Positions 1-14,625 of a DNA stretch of 46,035 nt are shown here, piece by piece. The position numbers were made by a program, and so were the translations under genes. The DNA comes from Actinomycetota bacterium (lineage in GTDB: Bacteria; Actinomycetota; Actinomycetes; S36-B12). The stretch is from assembly GCA_009699465.1 (NCBI GenBank), contig WLOE01000003.1, forward strand, positions 1 to 46,035, in the 5' to 3' direction. The notes below the pieces were generated by a model. That model did no database searches and was not told where the DNA came from. It saw only the letters and a program-made list of their open reading frames with translations. Position 1 is the stretch's first letter. Each line of letters begins with the position of its first letter.

Positions 1-99
1 ATCAAGCGTGTGCGCGCTAAATACCGCAAATCAGGAATCACTGTTTCGACCAAGACTGACCTCTACCGCGTAGCTCGATCAGAGGGCTTAATCCCCTGA
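1..99 (+). CDS. 3' end of a CDS truncated by the window start (C-terminus ...IKRVRAKYRKSGITVSTKTDLYRVARSEGLIP); possibly a DNA-binding/response-regulator-like C-terminus
   Basis: Frame 1 is open from base 1 to TGA at 97-99; the peptide is basic with HTH-like character. Family assignment is tentative. Confidence 0.5.
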   Translation: MKRVRAKYRKSGITVSTKTDLYRVARSEGLIP

Positions 100-102
100 T
101 CG

Positions 103-1629
103 TTACTCGCTCACTCCCAAGCGTTCGAGTAACAAGGCACGCACCTTCGCGGCATCTGCTTGACCCTTCGTGGCCTTCATCACTGCGCCTACCACTGCTC
201 CTGCAGCTTGAATCTTTCCGCTTTGAATCTTCTCAGCGACATCAGGTGCGGCAGCCAAGGCTTCATCAATGGCTGCTAAGAGCGCGCCATCGTCGCTCAC
301 AACTGCCAGCCCACGGGTTGCGATGATTTCTTCTACCGTGCCCTCACCAGCAAGAAGGCCTTCGAATACTTGACGAGCAAGCTTGTCATTGAGTGCACCA
401 GAAGTGATCAGCGATTCAACTTGCTGAATGTCGTGTGGCGTCACACTCAACGCTTCAAGCTCAACACCTTGCTCATTGGCCACACGCAACAATTCACCTG
501 TCCACCATTTACGCGCGGCAACCGAGTCAACACCAAAAGCAATGGTGGCTTCGACGAGATCAAGAGCGCCCGAGTTTGCAAGAGAAGCAAGCTCAAAGTC
601 GTTGATGTTCCATTCTTCCTTCAGTCGCGCACGCTTGACTGATGGCATTTCTGGTAGACCTGCGCGCAGTTCTTCTACCCAATCCCGACTTGGCGCAACT
701 GGCACTAGGTCTGGCTCAGGGAAGTATCGGTAATCCTCGGCTTTTTCCTTGGAACGACCACTGGTTGAACGGCCAGTATCTTCATGGAAATGTCGAGTTT
801 CCTGAATAACACGCCCGCCGTTGTCGAGCACCGAAGCTTGACGCTCAATTTCACTGCGTACTGCTCGTTCAACTGAACGCAATGAATTTACGTTCTTGGT
901 TTCACTGCGGGTGCCCCAGCCATCGCCAGGCTTGTTCAGCGAAAGGTTTACGTCGCAACGCATAGAACCCTCTTCCATGCGTACATCTGAAACGCCCAGA
1001 GCCCGCATGACATCGCGCAACTCTTTCACGTAAGCCTTAGCTACTTCTGGTGCAAGCGACCCCGTGCCAATCACTGTTTTGGTCACGATTTCGATTAAAG
1101 GAATGCCAGCACGGTTGTAATCAACGAGTGAGTACTCAGCGCCATGAATTCGGCCAGTGGCTCCACCCGTGTGAGTGAGTTTGCCGGTGTCTTCTTCCAT
1201 GTGTACGCGTTCAATTTCCACACGAAACACTTGAGGCCCATCAGGAGTATCTACTGTGACATCGAGATAGCCGTCATAACACAAAGGCTCGTCGTACTGA
1301 CTGATCTGGTAATCCTTGGGCATATCCGGATAGAAGTAATTCTTGCGAGCGAAGCGACACCATTCCGCGATATTGCAGTTCAGCGCTAACCCAATACGAA
1401 TTGTTGACTCAACAGCAACGCGGTTCACCACAGGCATTGATCCAGGCAACCCAAGGCACACAGGGCATACCTGAGTGTTTGCATCGGAACCGAAATCAGT
1501 TGAACATCCGCACCACATTTTGGAGTTGGTGCCAAGCTCAACATGCGTTTCGATACCAATGATTGGCTCGTAACGACTCATTGCCTCGTCAAATGGGATG
1601 TACACGTCGCCATGCGAAGTAGTGGTCAT
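103..1629 (-). CDS. gatB: Aspartyl/glutamyl-tRNA(Asn/Gln) amidotransferase subunit B
   Basis: GatB motifs ([39 protein letters not shown]). Start placed at MTTTSHGD (1629), overlapping the gatA stop by ATGA, rather than at the ORF start. Confidence 0.96.
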   Translation of the reverse strand: MTTTSHGDVYIPFDEAMSRYEPIIGIETHVELGTNSKMWCGCSTDFGSDANTQVCPVCLGLPGSMPVVNRVAVESTIRIGLALNCNIAEWCRFARKNYFYPDMPKDYQISQYDEPLCYDGYLDVTVDTPDGPQVFRVEIERVHMEEDTGKLTHTGGATGRIHGAEYSLVDYNRAGIPLIEIVTKTVIGTGSLAPEVAKAYVKELRDVMRALGVSDVRMEEGSMRCDVNLSLNKPGDGWGTRSETKNVNSLRSVERAVRSEIERQASVLDNGGRVIQETRHFHEDTGRSTSGRSKEKAEDYRYFPEPDLVPVAPSRDWVEELRAGLPEMPSVKRARLKEEWNINDFELASLANSGALDLVEATIAFGVDSVAARKWWTGELLRVANEQGVELEALSVTPHDIQQVESLITSGALNDKLARQVFEGLLAGEGTVEEIIATRGLAVVSDDGALLAAIDEALAAAPDVAEKIQSGKIQAAGAVVGAVMKATKGQADAAKVRALLLERLGVSE

Positions 1630-3119
1630 AGCTCTGGAGCCTCCTCGATCAACAAATGGCCCCATCTATCAGTGAGCGCTGCTTCCAAGGCGCCGCCTGC
1701 GAGATACAAACGATCATCTGCCATGGCTGGCGCCATGATCTGGAATCCAACGGGCAAGCCATCTTCAGGAGCTAGGCCTATTGGTAAAGACATTGCGCCA
1801 ATTCCGGCAAGGTTCACTGGAATGGTTGCGACGTCATTGAGATACATCGCGATTGGATCGTCGAGCTTCTCACCCAACTTAAACGCAGTTGTCGGGGCCG
1901 TCGGCGAAACCAACACGTCGACCTGTTCAAAGGCGGCATTGAAGTCACGCGTAATGAGCGTGCGCACTTTTTGTGCTTGTCCGTAGTACGCGTCGTAATA
2001 GCCGCTCGACAAGGCATACGTACCCAGCATGATGCGTCGCTTTACTTCTGGACCAAATCCAGCCTCACGCGTCATTGACATCACTTGCTCAACACCGTTA
2101 TTTCCATCATCACCAACTCGCAGGCCATATCGCATGCCATCGAATCGCGCTAAGTTGCTTGATGCTTCGGAGGGAAGAATCAAGTAATACGCACCGAGGG
2201 CGTACTCGAAGCTTGGGCAGGACACTTCAATGACCTCAGCGCCTAAGCTCTGCAAAATTTCAAGTGCTTCGGCATACCGCTGTGAGACGCCGGCTTGATA
2301 GCCCTCACCACCCAGTTCTTTCACTACACCGATTTTCATCCCGCGAACATCAGCACGCTTTGCTGCTGCAACAACATCTGGGACTGGTGCATTGATCGAG
2401 GTTGAGTCCATCGGATCATGCCCGGCGATTGCGGCATGGAGTAAGGCAGTGTCCAACACCGTGCGAGCACATGGACCGGGCTGGTCAAGGGATGAAGCCA
2501 GGGCAATCTGGCCGTAACGCGAAACACCACCATAGGTCGGCTTCACTCCAACAGTGCCCGTGACGGATGCAGGCTGGCGAATTGATCCACCCGTATCTGT
2601 ACCTATAGCAAGTGGTGCTTCAAACGCCGCAAGTGCTGCAGCAGAACCGCCGCCAGATCCACCCGGAATGCGGTCGAGATCCCAAGGGTTATGCGTGGCG
2701 CCGTATGCCGAATGCTCAGTTGAGGAACCCATAGCGAATTCATCCATATTTGTTTTACCAAGGATGACAATGTCTGCTGCACGCAAGCGTTGCACCACTG
2801 TGGAGTCATATGGCGGCCGCCAACCTTCAAGTATTTTCGAGCCTGCTGTAGTGGGCTCACCCTTCATCGCAAGAACATCTTTCAGACCAAGTGGCACGCC
2901 AGCAAGAGGACCGAGTGTGGTGCCTGCAGCCACCTTGGCATCCACTGCCTTGGCCTGCTCCAAGGCGGCTTGCGCATTCACATGCAAGAACGCATGAACT
3001 TTGCCATCAACAGCACTGATGCGATCCAAGTGTGCTTGCGTTACCTCGACTGCAGATACTTCCTTTGTCGCAATAGCGTTTGCCAGTACAGAGGCGTTTT
3101 GACGAAACAGGTCACCCAT
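1626..3119 (-). CDS. gatA: Aspartyl/glutamyl-tRNA amidotransferase subunit A
   Basis: Amidase signature ([48 protein letters not shown]). Confidence 0.96.
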   Translation of the reverse strand: MGDLFRQNASVLANAIATKEVSAVEVTQAHLDRISAVDGKVHAFLHVNAQAALEQAKAVDAKVAAGTTLGPLAGVPLGLKDVLAMKGEPTTAGSKILEGWRPPYDSTVVQRLRAADIVILGKTNMDEFAMGSSTEHSAYGATHNPWDLDRIPGGSGGGSAAALAAFEAPLAIGTDTGGSIRQPASVTGTVGVKPTYGGVSRYGQIALASSLDQPGPCARTVLDTALLHAAIAGHDPMDSTSINAPVPDVVAAAKRADVRGMKIGVVKELGGEGYQAGVSQRYAEALEILQSLGAEVIEVSCPSFEYALGAYYLILPSEASSNLARFDGMRYGLRVGDDGNNGVEQVMSMTREAGFGPEVKRRIMLGTYALSSGYYDAYYGQAQKVRTLITRDFNAAFEQVDVLVSPTAPTTAFKLGEKLDDPIAMYLNDVATIPVNLAGIGAMSLPIGLAPEDGLPVGFQIMAPAMADDRLYLAGGALEAALTDRWGHLLIEEAPEL

Positions 3120-3121
3120 GA

Positions 3122-6597
<3,476 letters not shown>

Positions 6598-6598
<1 letters not shown>

Positions 6599-7680
6599 TA
6601 GCGAACAACTCGGCGAGTGCGTTCGACTGTTGCCGAACCAATCACACGAGTTCCGTCAAACAACACCATGCCTTGCCCTGTTGCTAGACCACGAATTGGT
6701 TCATCGAGGTCGACAACCAATTCACCATTGAGCACTCGCGCGCGTGCAGGCACAGGTGCACCATGGGCACGCACTTGTGCAAAACACGCGATGGACTCGT
6801 CACTCACTGCGACATTGGTCCAGGTTGGACGTACGCCAACGATTTGATCCACATCGAGCAGCACCGGTGGTCCGACAAAGACTTTGCGGGTCGCGATGTC
6901 CACGTCAACAACGTAACGCGGCTTACCATCAACTGCTGGCACACGGAGATCTAACCCACGTCGCTGACCAATCGTGTAACCGAAAGCGCCTTCATGCTCA
7001 GCAATGACCTGGCCGGTTTCAATATCAACAATTTCACCGGGTTGATCACCAAGCTTTGAACGCAAGAAACCTGCTGTGTCACCATCAGGAATGAAGCAGA
7101 TGTCATGGCTATCTGGTTTTTTCGCGGTCAGGAGGCCGCGCTGTTCGGCTTCGATGCGCACTTCACTTTTCGTATTCCCACCAAGTGGAAAAAGCGAATG
7201 CTCTAACTGCCATTGCTCCAGCATGCCCAGCACATATGACTGATCTTTTTCTGGATCGACTGCGCGATGAAGTTCTTTGCCTAACGAACCATCAACGACT
7301 TGTGCGTAATGTCCGGTCGCGACAGCATCGAATCCTAGATCGAGTGCCCGATCGAGAAGCGCAAGAAACTTGATTTTTTCATTGCACCGTAAACATGGAT
7401 TTGGTGTGTGGCCGTGGCTGTATTCCTCAAGGAAGTTATTCATCACTTCTTCGCGAAATTGCTCGGACAAATCCCATACATAAAAAGGAATATCGAGCTT
7501 GTCGGCAACTCTGCGCGCATCTCGCGCATCATCGAGTGTGCAACATCCACGAGATCCTGGAACGCTCGATGATTTGGACAACGCTAAGTGCACGCCCGTG
7601 ACCTCATGCCCGGCGTCAACCATGCGAGCTGCGGTAACGGAAGAATCAACGCCACCTGACATTGCGGTGAGAACCTTCAT
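6598..7680 (-). CDS. mnmA: tRNA-specific 2-thiouridylase MnmA
   Basis: MKVLTAMSGGVDSSVTAARM P-loop, NPCLRCNEKIKF, SHDICFIPDGD, YTIGQRRGL. Confidence 0.96.
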
Positions 7681-8861
7681 GAGCGACTCCGAACATGGCC
7701 GGCACGACTTGCACGCTCAACAGCTGCAGGCAGCACTTCGATCAGGTGATCAATCTCTGCAGTCGTTGAGTCGGCACCAAGTGAAAATCTCAAAGATCCA
7801 CGTGAAGCTTGTGGCTCTGCACCCATCGCCAACAGCACGTGACTCGGTTCTGGAATTCCTGCAGTGCACGCTGATCCAGTTGAACAGTCAATTCCCGCCG
7901 CATCCAGCAACATCAACAAGGCGTCGCCTTCGCAATCATCAAAAGTAAAATGTGCATTTGCTGGTAGACGACGGTCTGCGTCAAGGACCGGCTCACCATT
8001 GAGCTTTGCGGCAGGAACACTTGCTAAGACACGCGAAATGAGATCATTTCTTAGCGCCTTCACTCGCACCGCAAATTGCGCTTGATGTTCGACTGCGCTG
8101 CGCACAGCAACGGCAAAACTTGCAATACCGGCGGCGTCCAGGGTTCCTGAGCGAATCTCACGTTCATGCCCACCACCGTGAAGCACAGGGGTTGGCTTGA
8201 TGTCTGGATCAAGAATGAGTGCACCGACACCAAAGGGGCCACCGACTTTATGCGCCGTGATCGTGACAGCTGATGCACCGAGTTCGGTGAGGTTCATCGG
8301 CAGCTGACCAAGCACCTGTACTGCGTCAGTGTGAAAAGCAACGCCATGGGCTCGACATAACGCCGCCAATTCGTACACTGGCTGGACAGTTCCAACTTCG
8401 TTGTTCGCCCACATCACTGTGACGAGCGCTACGTCTTGCAAGGCTAAAGCGGCCTCTACTTCATCAAGGTTGATCCGTCCAACTGCATCAACACCAACCC
8501 ACAGCACCTTCGCGCCTTGGTGCTCACCAATCCACTTCACGGGATCAAGAACTGCGTGATGTTCAATTGACGAAGCAACGACGCCGACCTTGCCAAGCTC
8601 TTGGCCTCGCCAGAACAACCCTTTGACCGCGAGGTTGTCAGATTCGGTGCCGCCACCGGTGAAGATCACTGCGCTTGGTCGAGTCACGAGATCTTCCGCG
8701 ATGCTTTCGCGTGCTTCTTCAACAATCCTGCGCGTACGCCTGCCTGAATCGTGCAGAGAGGAGGGGTTACCTACCAGGGAGCTCACCTCGAGCCAGCGGT
8801 CTTGAGCCTGCGGCAATATACGCGTTGTTGCCGCATGATCAAGGTAGGTACGGGGTTTCAC
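7677..8861 (-). CDS. Cysteine desulfurase (IscS/NifS family), GTG start
   Basis: YLDHAATTRI, HTDAVQ, TITAHKVGGPFGVG (PLP lysine), STGSACTAG active-site loop; overlaps the mnmA start by 4 nt. Confidence 0.93.
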   Translation of the reverse strand: MKPRTYLDHAATTRILPQAQDRWLEVSSLVGNPSSLHDSGRRTRRIVEEARESIAEDLVTRPSAVIFTGGGTESDNLAVKGLFWRGQELGKVGVVASSIEHHAVLDPVKWIGEHQGAKVLWVGVDAVGRINLDEVEAALALQDVALVTVMWANNEVGTVQPVYELAALCRAHGVAFHTDAVQVLGQLPMNLTELGASAVTITAHKVGGPFGVGALILDPDIKPTPVLHGGGHEREIRSGTLDAAGIASFAVAVRSAVEHQAQFAVRVKALRNDLISRVLASVPAAKLNGEPVLDADRRLPANAHFTFDDCEGDALLMLLDAAGIDCSTGSACTAGIPEPSHVLLAMGAEPQASRGSLRFSLGADSTTAEIDHLIEVLPAAVERASRAGHVRSRS

Positions 8862-8884
8862 AACTCCTGATGGTAGTGCTCGCC

Positions 8885-9664
8885 CTACCTCCCCGTGAAC
8901 GTTGCTTTACCTGCGCCATTTTCCACGAAGGACTGCATTCCAATCCGGGCATCGTCGGTGGCAAATAGCCCCGCAAAAGCCTGGCGTTCAATTTCAATTC
9001 CGGTATTGAGGTCTACGTCCAAACCAAGGTCGATTGCCCGCTTTGCTGCCTGCATGGCAATACGAGGTCCCTTGGCAAGCTGACGTGCCCATTCCAGAGA
9101 TCGGTCGAGTACCTGCTCATTTGGCACAACAACATCCACAAGACCGATGTTCAATGCCTCCTGGGCATCCACAAAGCGACCTGAAAAGATCAAGTCCTTG
9201 GCTTTGGCAGGACCGATAAGACGCGGCAACCGCTGGCTGCCTCCCGCACCGGGAATAAGTCCTAAAAGAATTTCGGGCTGACCAAGCTTTGCATTGTCCG
9301 CGCAGACTCGGAAATCGCAGGCAAGCGCCAATTCACAGCCGCCGCCGAGAGCAAAGCCCGTGATTGCAGCTATCGTCGGTTGCGCAATATTGGCAACCGC
9401 TGTGAAAAAGGACTCAAGAGCAATCGAAAATTGAATGGCGTCCTGATAGGTCATATCAGCCATCTCTTTTACATCTGCACCCGCAGCAAACACCCGCTCG
9501 CCACCGTAAATCACTACGGCATTGATATCTGTGCGTCCAGAAATCTCGACCGCTATTGCACCGATTTCTCGCTGCATTTGGGCATTGAGAGCATTCATCT
9601 TTGGGCGCTGCAAATGAATAATGCCAACTGAATCTCGAACTTCAAGCATGACGAACTCAGACAT
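8885..9664 (-). CDS. Enoyl-CoA hydratase/isomerase family protein
   Basis: Crotonase fold motifs (FAAGADVKEMADM, AAITGFALGGGCELALACDFRVCADNAKLGQPEILLGLIPGAGGSQRLPRL). Start at MSEFVMLEVRD (9664); the longer ORF lacks crotonase homology upstream. Confidence 0.93.
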   Translation of the reverse strand: MSEFVMLEVRDSVGIIHLQRPKMNALNAQMQREIGAIAVEISGRTDINAVVIYGGERVFAAGADVKEMADMTYQDAIQFSIALESFFTAVANIAQPTIAAITGFALGGGCELALACDFRVCADNAKLGQPEILLGLIPGAGGSQRLPRLIGPAKAKDLIFSGRFVDAQEALNIGLVDVVVPNEQVLDRSLEWARQLAKGPRIAMQAAKRAIDLGLDVDLNTGIEIERQAFAGLFATDDARIGMQSFVENGAGKATFTGR

Positions 9665-9742
9665 AACTTCTCCGTACAAACGATGGGGTCCGGGCAGCCT
9701 AGCGTCGCATTCGTCCAGGTGTGACCCTGTTAGCGTTATCAG

Positions 9743-11845
9743 GTGCCCCTGACTCACCCACATCGCTGGGATCCTCTGGGTGTTCGCCCCGACGGCAACG
9801 GCGGTGCCTTCGCAGCACTTTGGGCTCCAGAAGCAAGCCAAGTCTTCCTCTGTATCTTTGATGACGATGACAATGAGCATCAAGTAGCGCTGACTGAGCG
9901 AGTCTTCAATATTTTCAATGGGCATATTGCGCACATGCCAGTAGGCACTCGCTATGGATTCAGAGTGCATGGTGACTGGAATCCAGCAGTCGGCCACCGC
10001 TGGAATCCTCATAAATTGCTGATCGATCCTTACGCCAAAGCCATCGACGGCCAGCTCCTTCTCAACTCAGCAGTCAACGGCCACATGGGTAATGACGACC
10101 TCGCATTTAACGCGGAAAACTCAGCTCCATTTGTTCCAAAATCAGTGCTTGTTGACACCTCGTTCGACTGGGGCACGGACCAGGCGCCCAATACCCCGTG
10201 GAGCGATACGGTTATTTACGAGGCACACGTCAAAGGACTCACGAAGCTTCATCCGAGCGTTCCAGAACACCAACGCGGTACCTACGCTGGTGTCAGTCAC
10301 CCTGCCGTGATTGAGCATCTTGTCGCGTGCGGAGTCACCGCTGTAGAACTTCTGCCAATCCACCAATTTGTCGATGAAGTCCACTTGATGGAACTTGGTC
10401 TCACGAACTACTGGGGCTACAACTCGATCGGCTTTTTTGCGCCACATGACGCTTACTCGTCATCGGGTACACGCGGCGAACAAGTCAATGAGTTCAAGAA
10501 TATGGTCAAGAACCTCCACGCTGCTGGCCTTGAGGTGATTTTGGATGTGGTTTATAACCACACTGCAGAGGGCAATCAATTCGGGCCGACCTTAAGTTTC
10601 CGCGGGATCGATAATGACGACTACTACCACCTATCTCATGATGGCCGGGCATACTCGGACTACACCGGCACCGGCAACACTTTGAATCTTTCCAATCCAC
10701 ATGTATTACAAATGGTGATGGACTCACTGCGCTATTGGGTGACTGAAATGCATGTTGATGGTTTCCGCTTTGACCTTGCCTCAGCCTTGGCTCGATCGAT
10801 GCACGATGTCGACATGTTGGGGACCTTCATGTCGACTCTTCAGCAAGATCCAGTACTTCGACGCGTCAAGCTGATTGCAGAACCTTGGGATGTGGGCCCT
10901 GGTGGCTATCAGGTAGGCGAGTTTCCACCACTGTGGACCGAGTGGAATGACAAGTACCGCGATTGCGTACGCGACTGGTGGCGCGGCGCGGCGGGTATCA
11001 GCGAAATCGGCTGGCGCTTAACGGGTTCTGCTGATCTTTATGGCGGCGAAGGTCGACGTCCGTTCGCATCTATTAACTTCATCACTGCACATGATGGTTT
11101 CACCATGAAGGATTTGGTGAGTTACGAGCACAAACACAATTTAGCAAACGGTGAAGAAAACCGGGATGGCACCAACAACAATCGTTCACGTAATTATGGC
11201 GTTGAAGGCCCAACCGATGACTTGTCAATTATTGCTGTTCGCGACAGACAGATTCGTAACATGTTTTCCACTCTTGCACTCTCAACTGGTGTACCGATGA
11301 TCACCGCGGGTGATGAATTTGGGCGAAGTCAACAAGGCAATAACAACGCCTACTGTCAAGACAATACAATCTCCTGGATCAACTGGGATTTGACTCAGGC
11401 ACAGTGGGATTTGTTGACCTATAACCAGCGCACCATGCAGATTCGTCACAAGTACCGCACATTTAGGCAGCGCCACCACTTTGATGGCAAGCCACTTCAC
11501 GAAGGCGGGCCTAAGGATTTAGCTTGGTTCGCACCCGATGGCACCGATATTCATGAGTCTGCATGGCATGAAGGCGATCGTCGAACCCTTGGCATGTTCA
11601 TTACAGGCGAACTCCCACAAAATCATGAGCATGAAACATTCACTGACGCATCATTCATGTTGTTACTTCATGCAGGTGAGCAAGAACAAGAATTCATTCT
11701 TCCAGGCGCGCCTTACGGACATACCTATGAATGTGAACTTGATAGCGCAGCAGGCATCCACCCCAACACGTACCCAGTAATGCAAGCGGGAGCCACCGTA
11801 ACGATGGCTCCCCTAAGCATGCTGCTGTTTCGTATCAGCAGTTAA
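9743..11845 (+). CDS. glgX: Glycogen debranching enzyme GlgX, GTG start
   Basis: GlgX pattern: YEAHVKGLTKLHPSVPEHQRGTYAGV, ILDVVYNHTAEGN, DGFRFDLASAL, NFITAHDGFTMKDLVSY. Confidence 0.95.
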   Translation: MPLTHPHRWDPLGVRPDGNGGAFAALWAPEASQVFLCIFDDDDNEHQVALTERVFNIFNGHIAHMPVGTRYGFRVHGDWNPAVGHRWNPHKLLIDPYAKAIDGQLLLNSAVNGHMGNDDLAFNAENSAPFVPKSVLVDTSFDWGTDQAPNTPWSDTVIYEAHVKGLTKLHPSVPEHQRGTYAGVSHPAVIEHLVACGVTAVELLPIHQFVDEVHLMELGLTNYWGYNSIGFFAPHDAYSSSGTRGEQVNEFKNMVKNLHAAGLEVILDVVYNHTAEGNQFGPTLSFRGIDNDDYYHLSHDGRAYSDYTGTGNTLNLSNPHVLQMVMDSLRYWVTEMHVDGFRFDLASALARSMHDVDMLGTFMSTLQQDPVLRRVKLIAEPWDVGPGGYQVGEFPPLWTEWNDKYRDCVRDWWRGAAGISEIGWRLTGSADLYGGEGRRPFASINFITAHDGFTMKDLVSYEHKHNLANGEENRDGTNNNRSRNYGVEGPTDDLSIIAVRDRQIRNMFSTLALSTGVPMITAGDEFGRSQQGNNNAYCQDNTISWINWDLTQAQWDLLTYNQRTMQIRHKYRTFRQRHHFDGKPLHEGGPKDLAWFAPDGTDIHESAWHEGDRRTLGMFITGELPQNHEHETFTDASFMLLLHAGEQEQEFILPGAPYGHTYECELDSAAGIHPNTYPVMQAGATVTMAPLSMLLFRISS

Positions 11846-11849
11846 AGAA

Positions 11850-14483
11850 CTACTTATCGAACTGCACCGGTTTTTCACCTGAATGCACTTCTGCCGCTAC
11901 TACAGGCAGCGTCTGTAGTCCCATTTCTTGAGGTGACGCTAATCCGCGATGGTTTGGCAAGATACGAACGGTATAGCCGAACGGTCCATTCTGAGCCAAG
12001 TTCAGCTTCAGCGAATACAACCAGCGATTGCCCTCATAGCCCTCAATTGCATCCATCGCCGGTGTTCGAGCATCCACAATGACATCGAATGAGTCCACTC
12101 GCCCGTGCACGACCTGCACGATGACATCATGTGGCTTGAGATCGCCTAAAGCGACATACGCACGAATCTCAACTTCAGTACCAAGGTTGACCGTGTCACC
12201 AACACCTTGGATTTCAACGTGTTCAACACGCGCTGTACTCCAAGCGCTGCGCACTTGCGACTTCCATGCTGCTACTTCACGAGCGAGTGCAAAGTTATCT
12301 GCATTGGCAGCACGGCCTGCTTCAGCAGCTGGCAAGTACAAGGTATTGACGTAGTCGCGAACCATCCGGCTTGCCAGAACCTTGGGCCCAAGGGTGCTGA
12401 GCGTGTGGCGAACCATGCCAATCCAACGACCTGGAACGCCCTGCGCGTTGTTCTCATAGAACGTTGGAGCAACAGATTTTTCAATAAGCTCGTAAAGAGC
12501 GGCAGCTTCGAGGTCATCGCGATGATCAGCGTCTTCCACGCCATCAGCGGTCGGGATTGCCCAACCATTTTGACCATCGAACCATTCATCCCACCAACCA
12601 TCGAGAATCGAGAGATTCAAGGCGCCATTAAGAGCAGCCTTCATGCCTGACGTGCCACTTGCTTCAAGTGGACGAATGGGATTGTTCAACCATACGTCGC
12701 ACCCGGGGTAGAGCAAGGTCGCCATTGCCATGTCGTAGTTCGGGAGAAACACAATGCGATGTCGAACTCCTTCTTCGTCGGCAAATTGAACAAGCTCTTG
12801 AATGAGCTTCTTTCCGCCATCGTCAGCAGGATGTGACTTTCCTGCAACTACCAACTGCACTGGACGCTTCTCATCAAGCAGCAGTGCACGCAAACGATTC
12901 TTATCGCGCAACATCAATGTGAGGCGCTTATAGGATGGAACTCGGCGCGCAAAACCAATGGTGAGAATGTCAGGATGCAAAACGCCATCGATCCATGAGA
13001 GTTCAGCTTCACTTACTCCGCGCAGTAACCACGACTCACGAAGGCGCTTACGAGCATCGTGAATCAACACCTCACGCAGCTGACGCTTGACCGCCCAGAT
13101 TCGCTCATCTGACGAATTCGCGATTGCTTCCCAACCTTGTGGTTCGTTCAACAAACTTGCGTTGTCCGCACTCAAAGCAAGATCGCGGATCTGTCGAGAC
13201 ACCCATGTTGGCGCATGCACACCATTCGTGATGGAAGTGATTGGCACGTCATCGGCATCAAATCCTGACCACAGGCCAGCAAACATTCCACGTGACACTT
13301 CACCGTGCAACAAACTCACACCATTGGCTCGACCTGCAATGCGCAAACCCATAACGGCCATATTGAAGACGCTTGGATCACCGCCTTCGTAACTCTCAGT
13401 GCCCAACGCAAGGATGCGATCAATGGGAACGCCATCGGCCGCGTTATCCCCGCCGAAAGTTTTTGCTACAAGGTCTATTGGGAAGCGGTCGATACCTGCA
13501 GGAACTGGGGTGTGCGTGGTGAACACCGTTCCAGCACGCACAGCTTCGAAGGCTTCGTCATACGAAAGCCCCTGATCCGACTGCACGAGTTCGCGAATGC
13601 GCTCAAGGCCCAGGAATCCTGCGTGACCTTCATTGGTATGGAACACTTCAGGAGCTGGAACACCAGTGATGCGGCAGTAAGCGCGAAGCGCACGAACGCC
13701 ACCAATACCCAACAGCATTTCCTGATGCAGCCGATGCTCTCCGCCACCGCCATACAGGCGATCAGTGACTTCGCGTTCAGCAGGAGCATTTTCTTCAACA
13801 TCTGAATCGAGCATGAGCAGCGGAACACTGCCTACTTGGGCAATCCAAATGCGCGCATGGATCACACGGCCACCATTGAGGCCAACCGCAATCTTGGCTG
13901 CACTGCCATCTGTTTCACGTAACAACGTGACTGGACTGCCATCTGGATCACACACGGGATAGCGCTCAAGTTGCCAGCCATCGCGCGACAGTGACTGGTT
14001 GAAGTACCCGGCGCGATAGAACAAACCCAAAGCGATAATTGGCACACCAAGATCACTTGCGGTTTTCAAATGGTCGCCAGCAAGAATGCCAAGACCACCG
14101 GAGTACTGAGGAAGCGCAGCAGTCACACCAAACTCAGGTGAGAAGTATGCGATCCCAGCTGCTGCATCACTACCAAGTGATTGATACCAGCGATCACTCG
14201 TGAGGTAATCACGGAGTTTGTTAACACGCTGTTCTACCCAACCGACATAGCCATCATCGGCTGCGAGCTCTGCAAGACGCTCAGCTGACACTTCACCCAA
14301 TAGCCGTACGGGGTCTTCGTCCACCCGATGCCATAGGTCCCGGTCGATAGCTGCAAAGAGATCTCGGGTTTCAGGATCCCAAGACCAGTGCAGATTGAGG
14401 CTGAGTTCCTCAAGGGCTGCTAAGCGCTGCGGGAGGACTGTACGGACGGTGAATCGGCGGATAGCTCTCACGTGAAAAACCAT
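11850..14483 (-). CDS. glgP: Alpha-glucan (glycogen) phosphorylase, actinobacterial type; the start may instead be GTG at 14471
   Basis: RAIRRFTVRTVLPQRLAALEELSLNLHWSWDPETRDLF N-terminal domain, FHTNEGHAGFLGLERIREL, PLEASGTSGMKAALNGALNLSILDGWWDE. Confidence 0.93.
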   Translation of the reverse strand: MVFHVRAIRRFTVRTVLPQRLAALEELSLNLHWSWDPETRDLFAAIDRDLWHRVDEDPVRLLGEVSAERLAELAADDGYVGWVEQRVNKLRDYLTSDRWYQSLGSDAAAGIAYFSPEFGVTAALPQYSGGLGILAGDHLKTASDLGVPIIALGLFYRAGYFNQSLSRDGWQLERYPVCDPDGSPVTLLRETDGSAAKIAVGLNGGRVIHARIWIAQVGSVPLLMLDSDVEENAPAEREVTDRLYGGGGEHRLHQEMLLGIGGVRALRAYCRITGVPAPEVFHTNEGHAGFLGLERIRELVQSDQGLSYDEAFEAVRAGTVFTTHTPVPAGIDRFPIDLVAKTFGGDNAADGVPIDRILALGTESYEGGDPSVFNMAVMGLRIAGRANGVSLLHGEVSRGMFAGLWSGFDADDVPITSITNGVHAPTWVSRQIRDLALSADNASLLNEPQGWEAIANSSDERIWAVKRQLREVLIHDARKRLRESWLLRGVSEAELSWIDGVLHPDILTIGFARRVPSYKRLTLMLRDKNRLRALLLDEKRPVQLVVAGKSHPADDGGKKLIQELVQFADEEGVRHRIVFLPNYDMAMATLLYPGCDVWLNNPIRPLEASGTSGMKAALNGALNLSILDGWWDEWFDGQNGWAIPTADGVEDADHRDDLEAAALYELIEKSVAPTFYENNAQGVPGRWIGMVRHTLSTLGPKVLASRMVRDYVNTLYLPAAEAGRAANADNFALAREVAAWKSQVRSAWSTARVEHVEIQGVGDTVNLGTEVEIRAYVALGDLKPHDVIVQVVHGRVDSFDVIVDARTPAMDAIEGYEGNRWLYSLKLNLAQNGPFGYTVRILPNHRGLASPQEMGLQTLPVVAAEVHSGEKPVQFDK

Positions 14484-14527
14484 AGTCGATATGACAACGC
14501 TTACATCACCAAGGAGGTCACAGCCAT

Positions 14528-14575
14528 GTGAATTTCAGGAAACATTTGGGTACCTACCGGGCAGATCGGGCATGA
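14528..14575 (+). other. Candidate leader mini-ORF (GTG; MNFRKHLGTYRADRA*) upstream of glgE
   Basis: AAGGAGG at 14511-14517, then GTG at 14528 (preceded by an overlapping ATG-TGA at 14526-14531). Its TGA (14573-14575) overlaps an ATG (14572) in frame with glgE. Confidence 0.35.
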
Positions 14576-14625
14576 AAGCCGCAGTGAACTGCCGGTTTTC
14601 CTCATTCGCCGGTACGGTTTCAGGC

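Noticed and set aside
1543-1986. Numerous 60-200 aa ORFs antisense to or out of frame with gatA, glgP, glgE, atpA and others
   Set aside because: They lie fully within strongly supported genes, show no family motifs and are expected in moderately high GC coding DNA.
9665-10012. N-terminal extension of the enoyl-CoA hydratase ORF overlapping glgX
   Set aside because: No crotonase-like sequence in the extension; it is antisense to the glgX 5' region, and an ATG at 9664 starts a normal-length crotonase.
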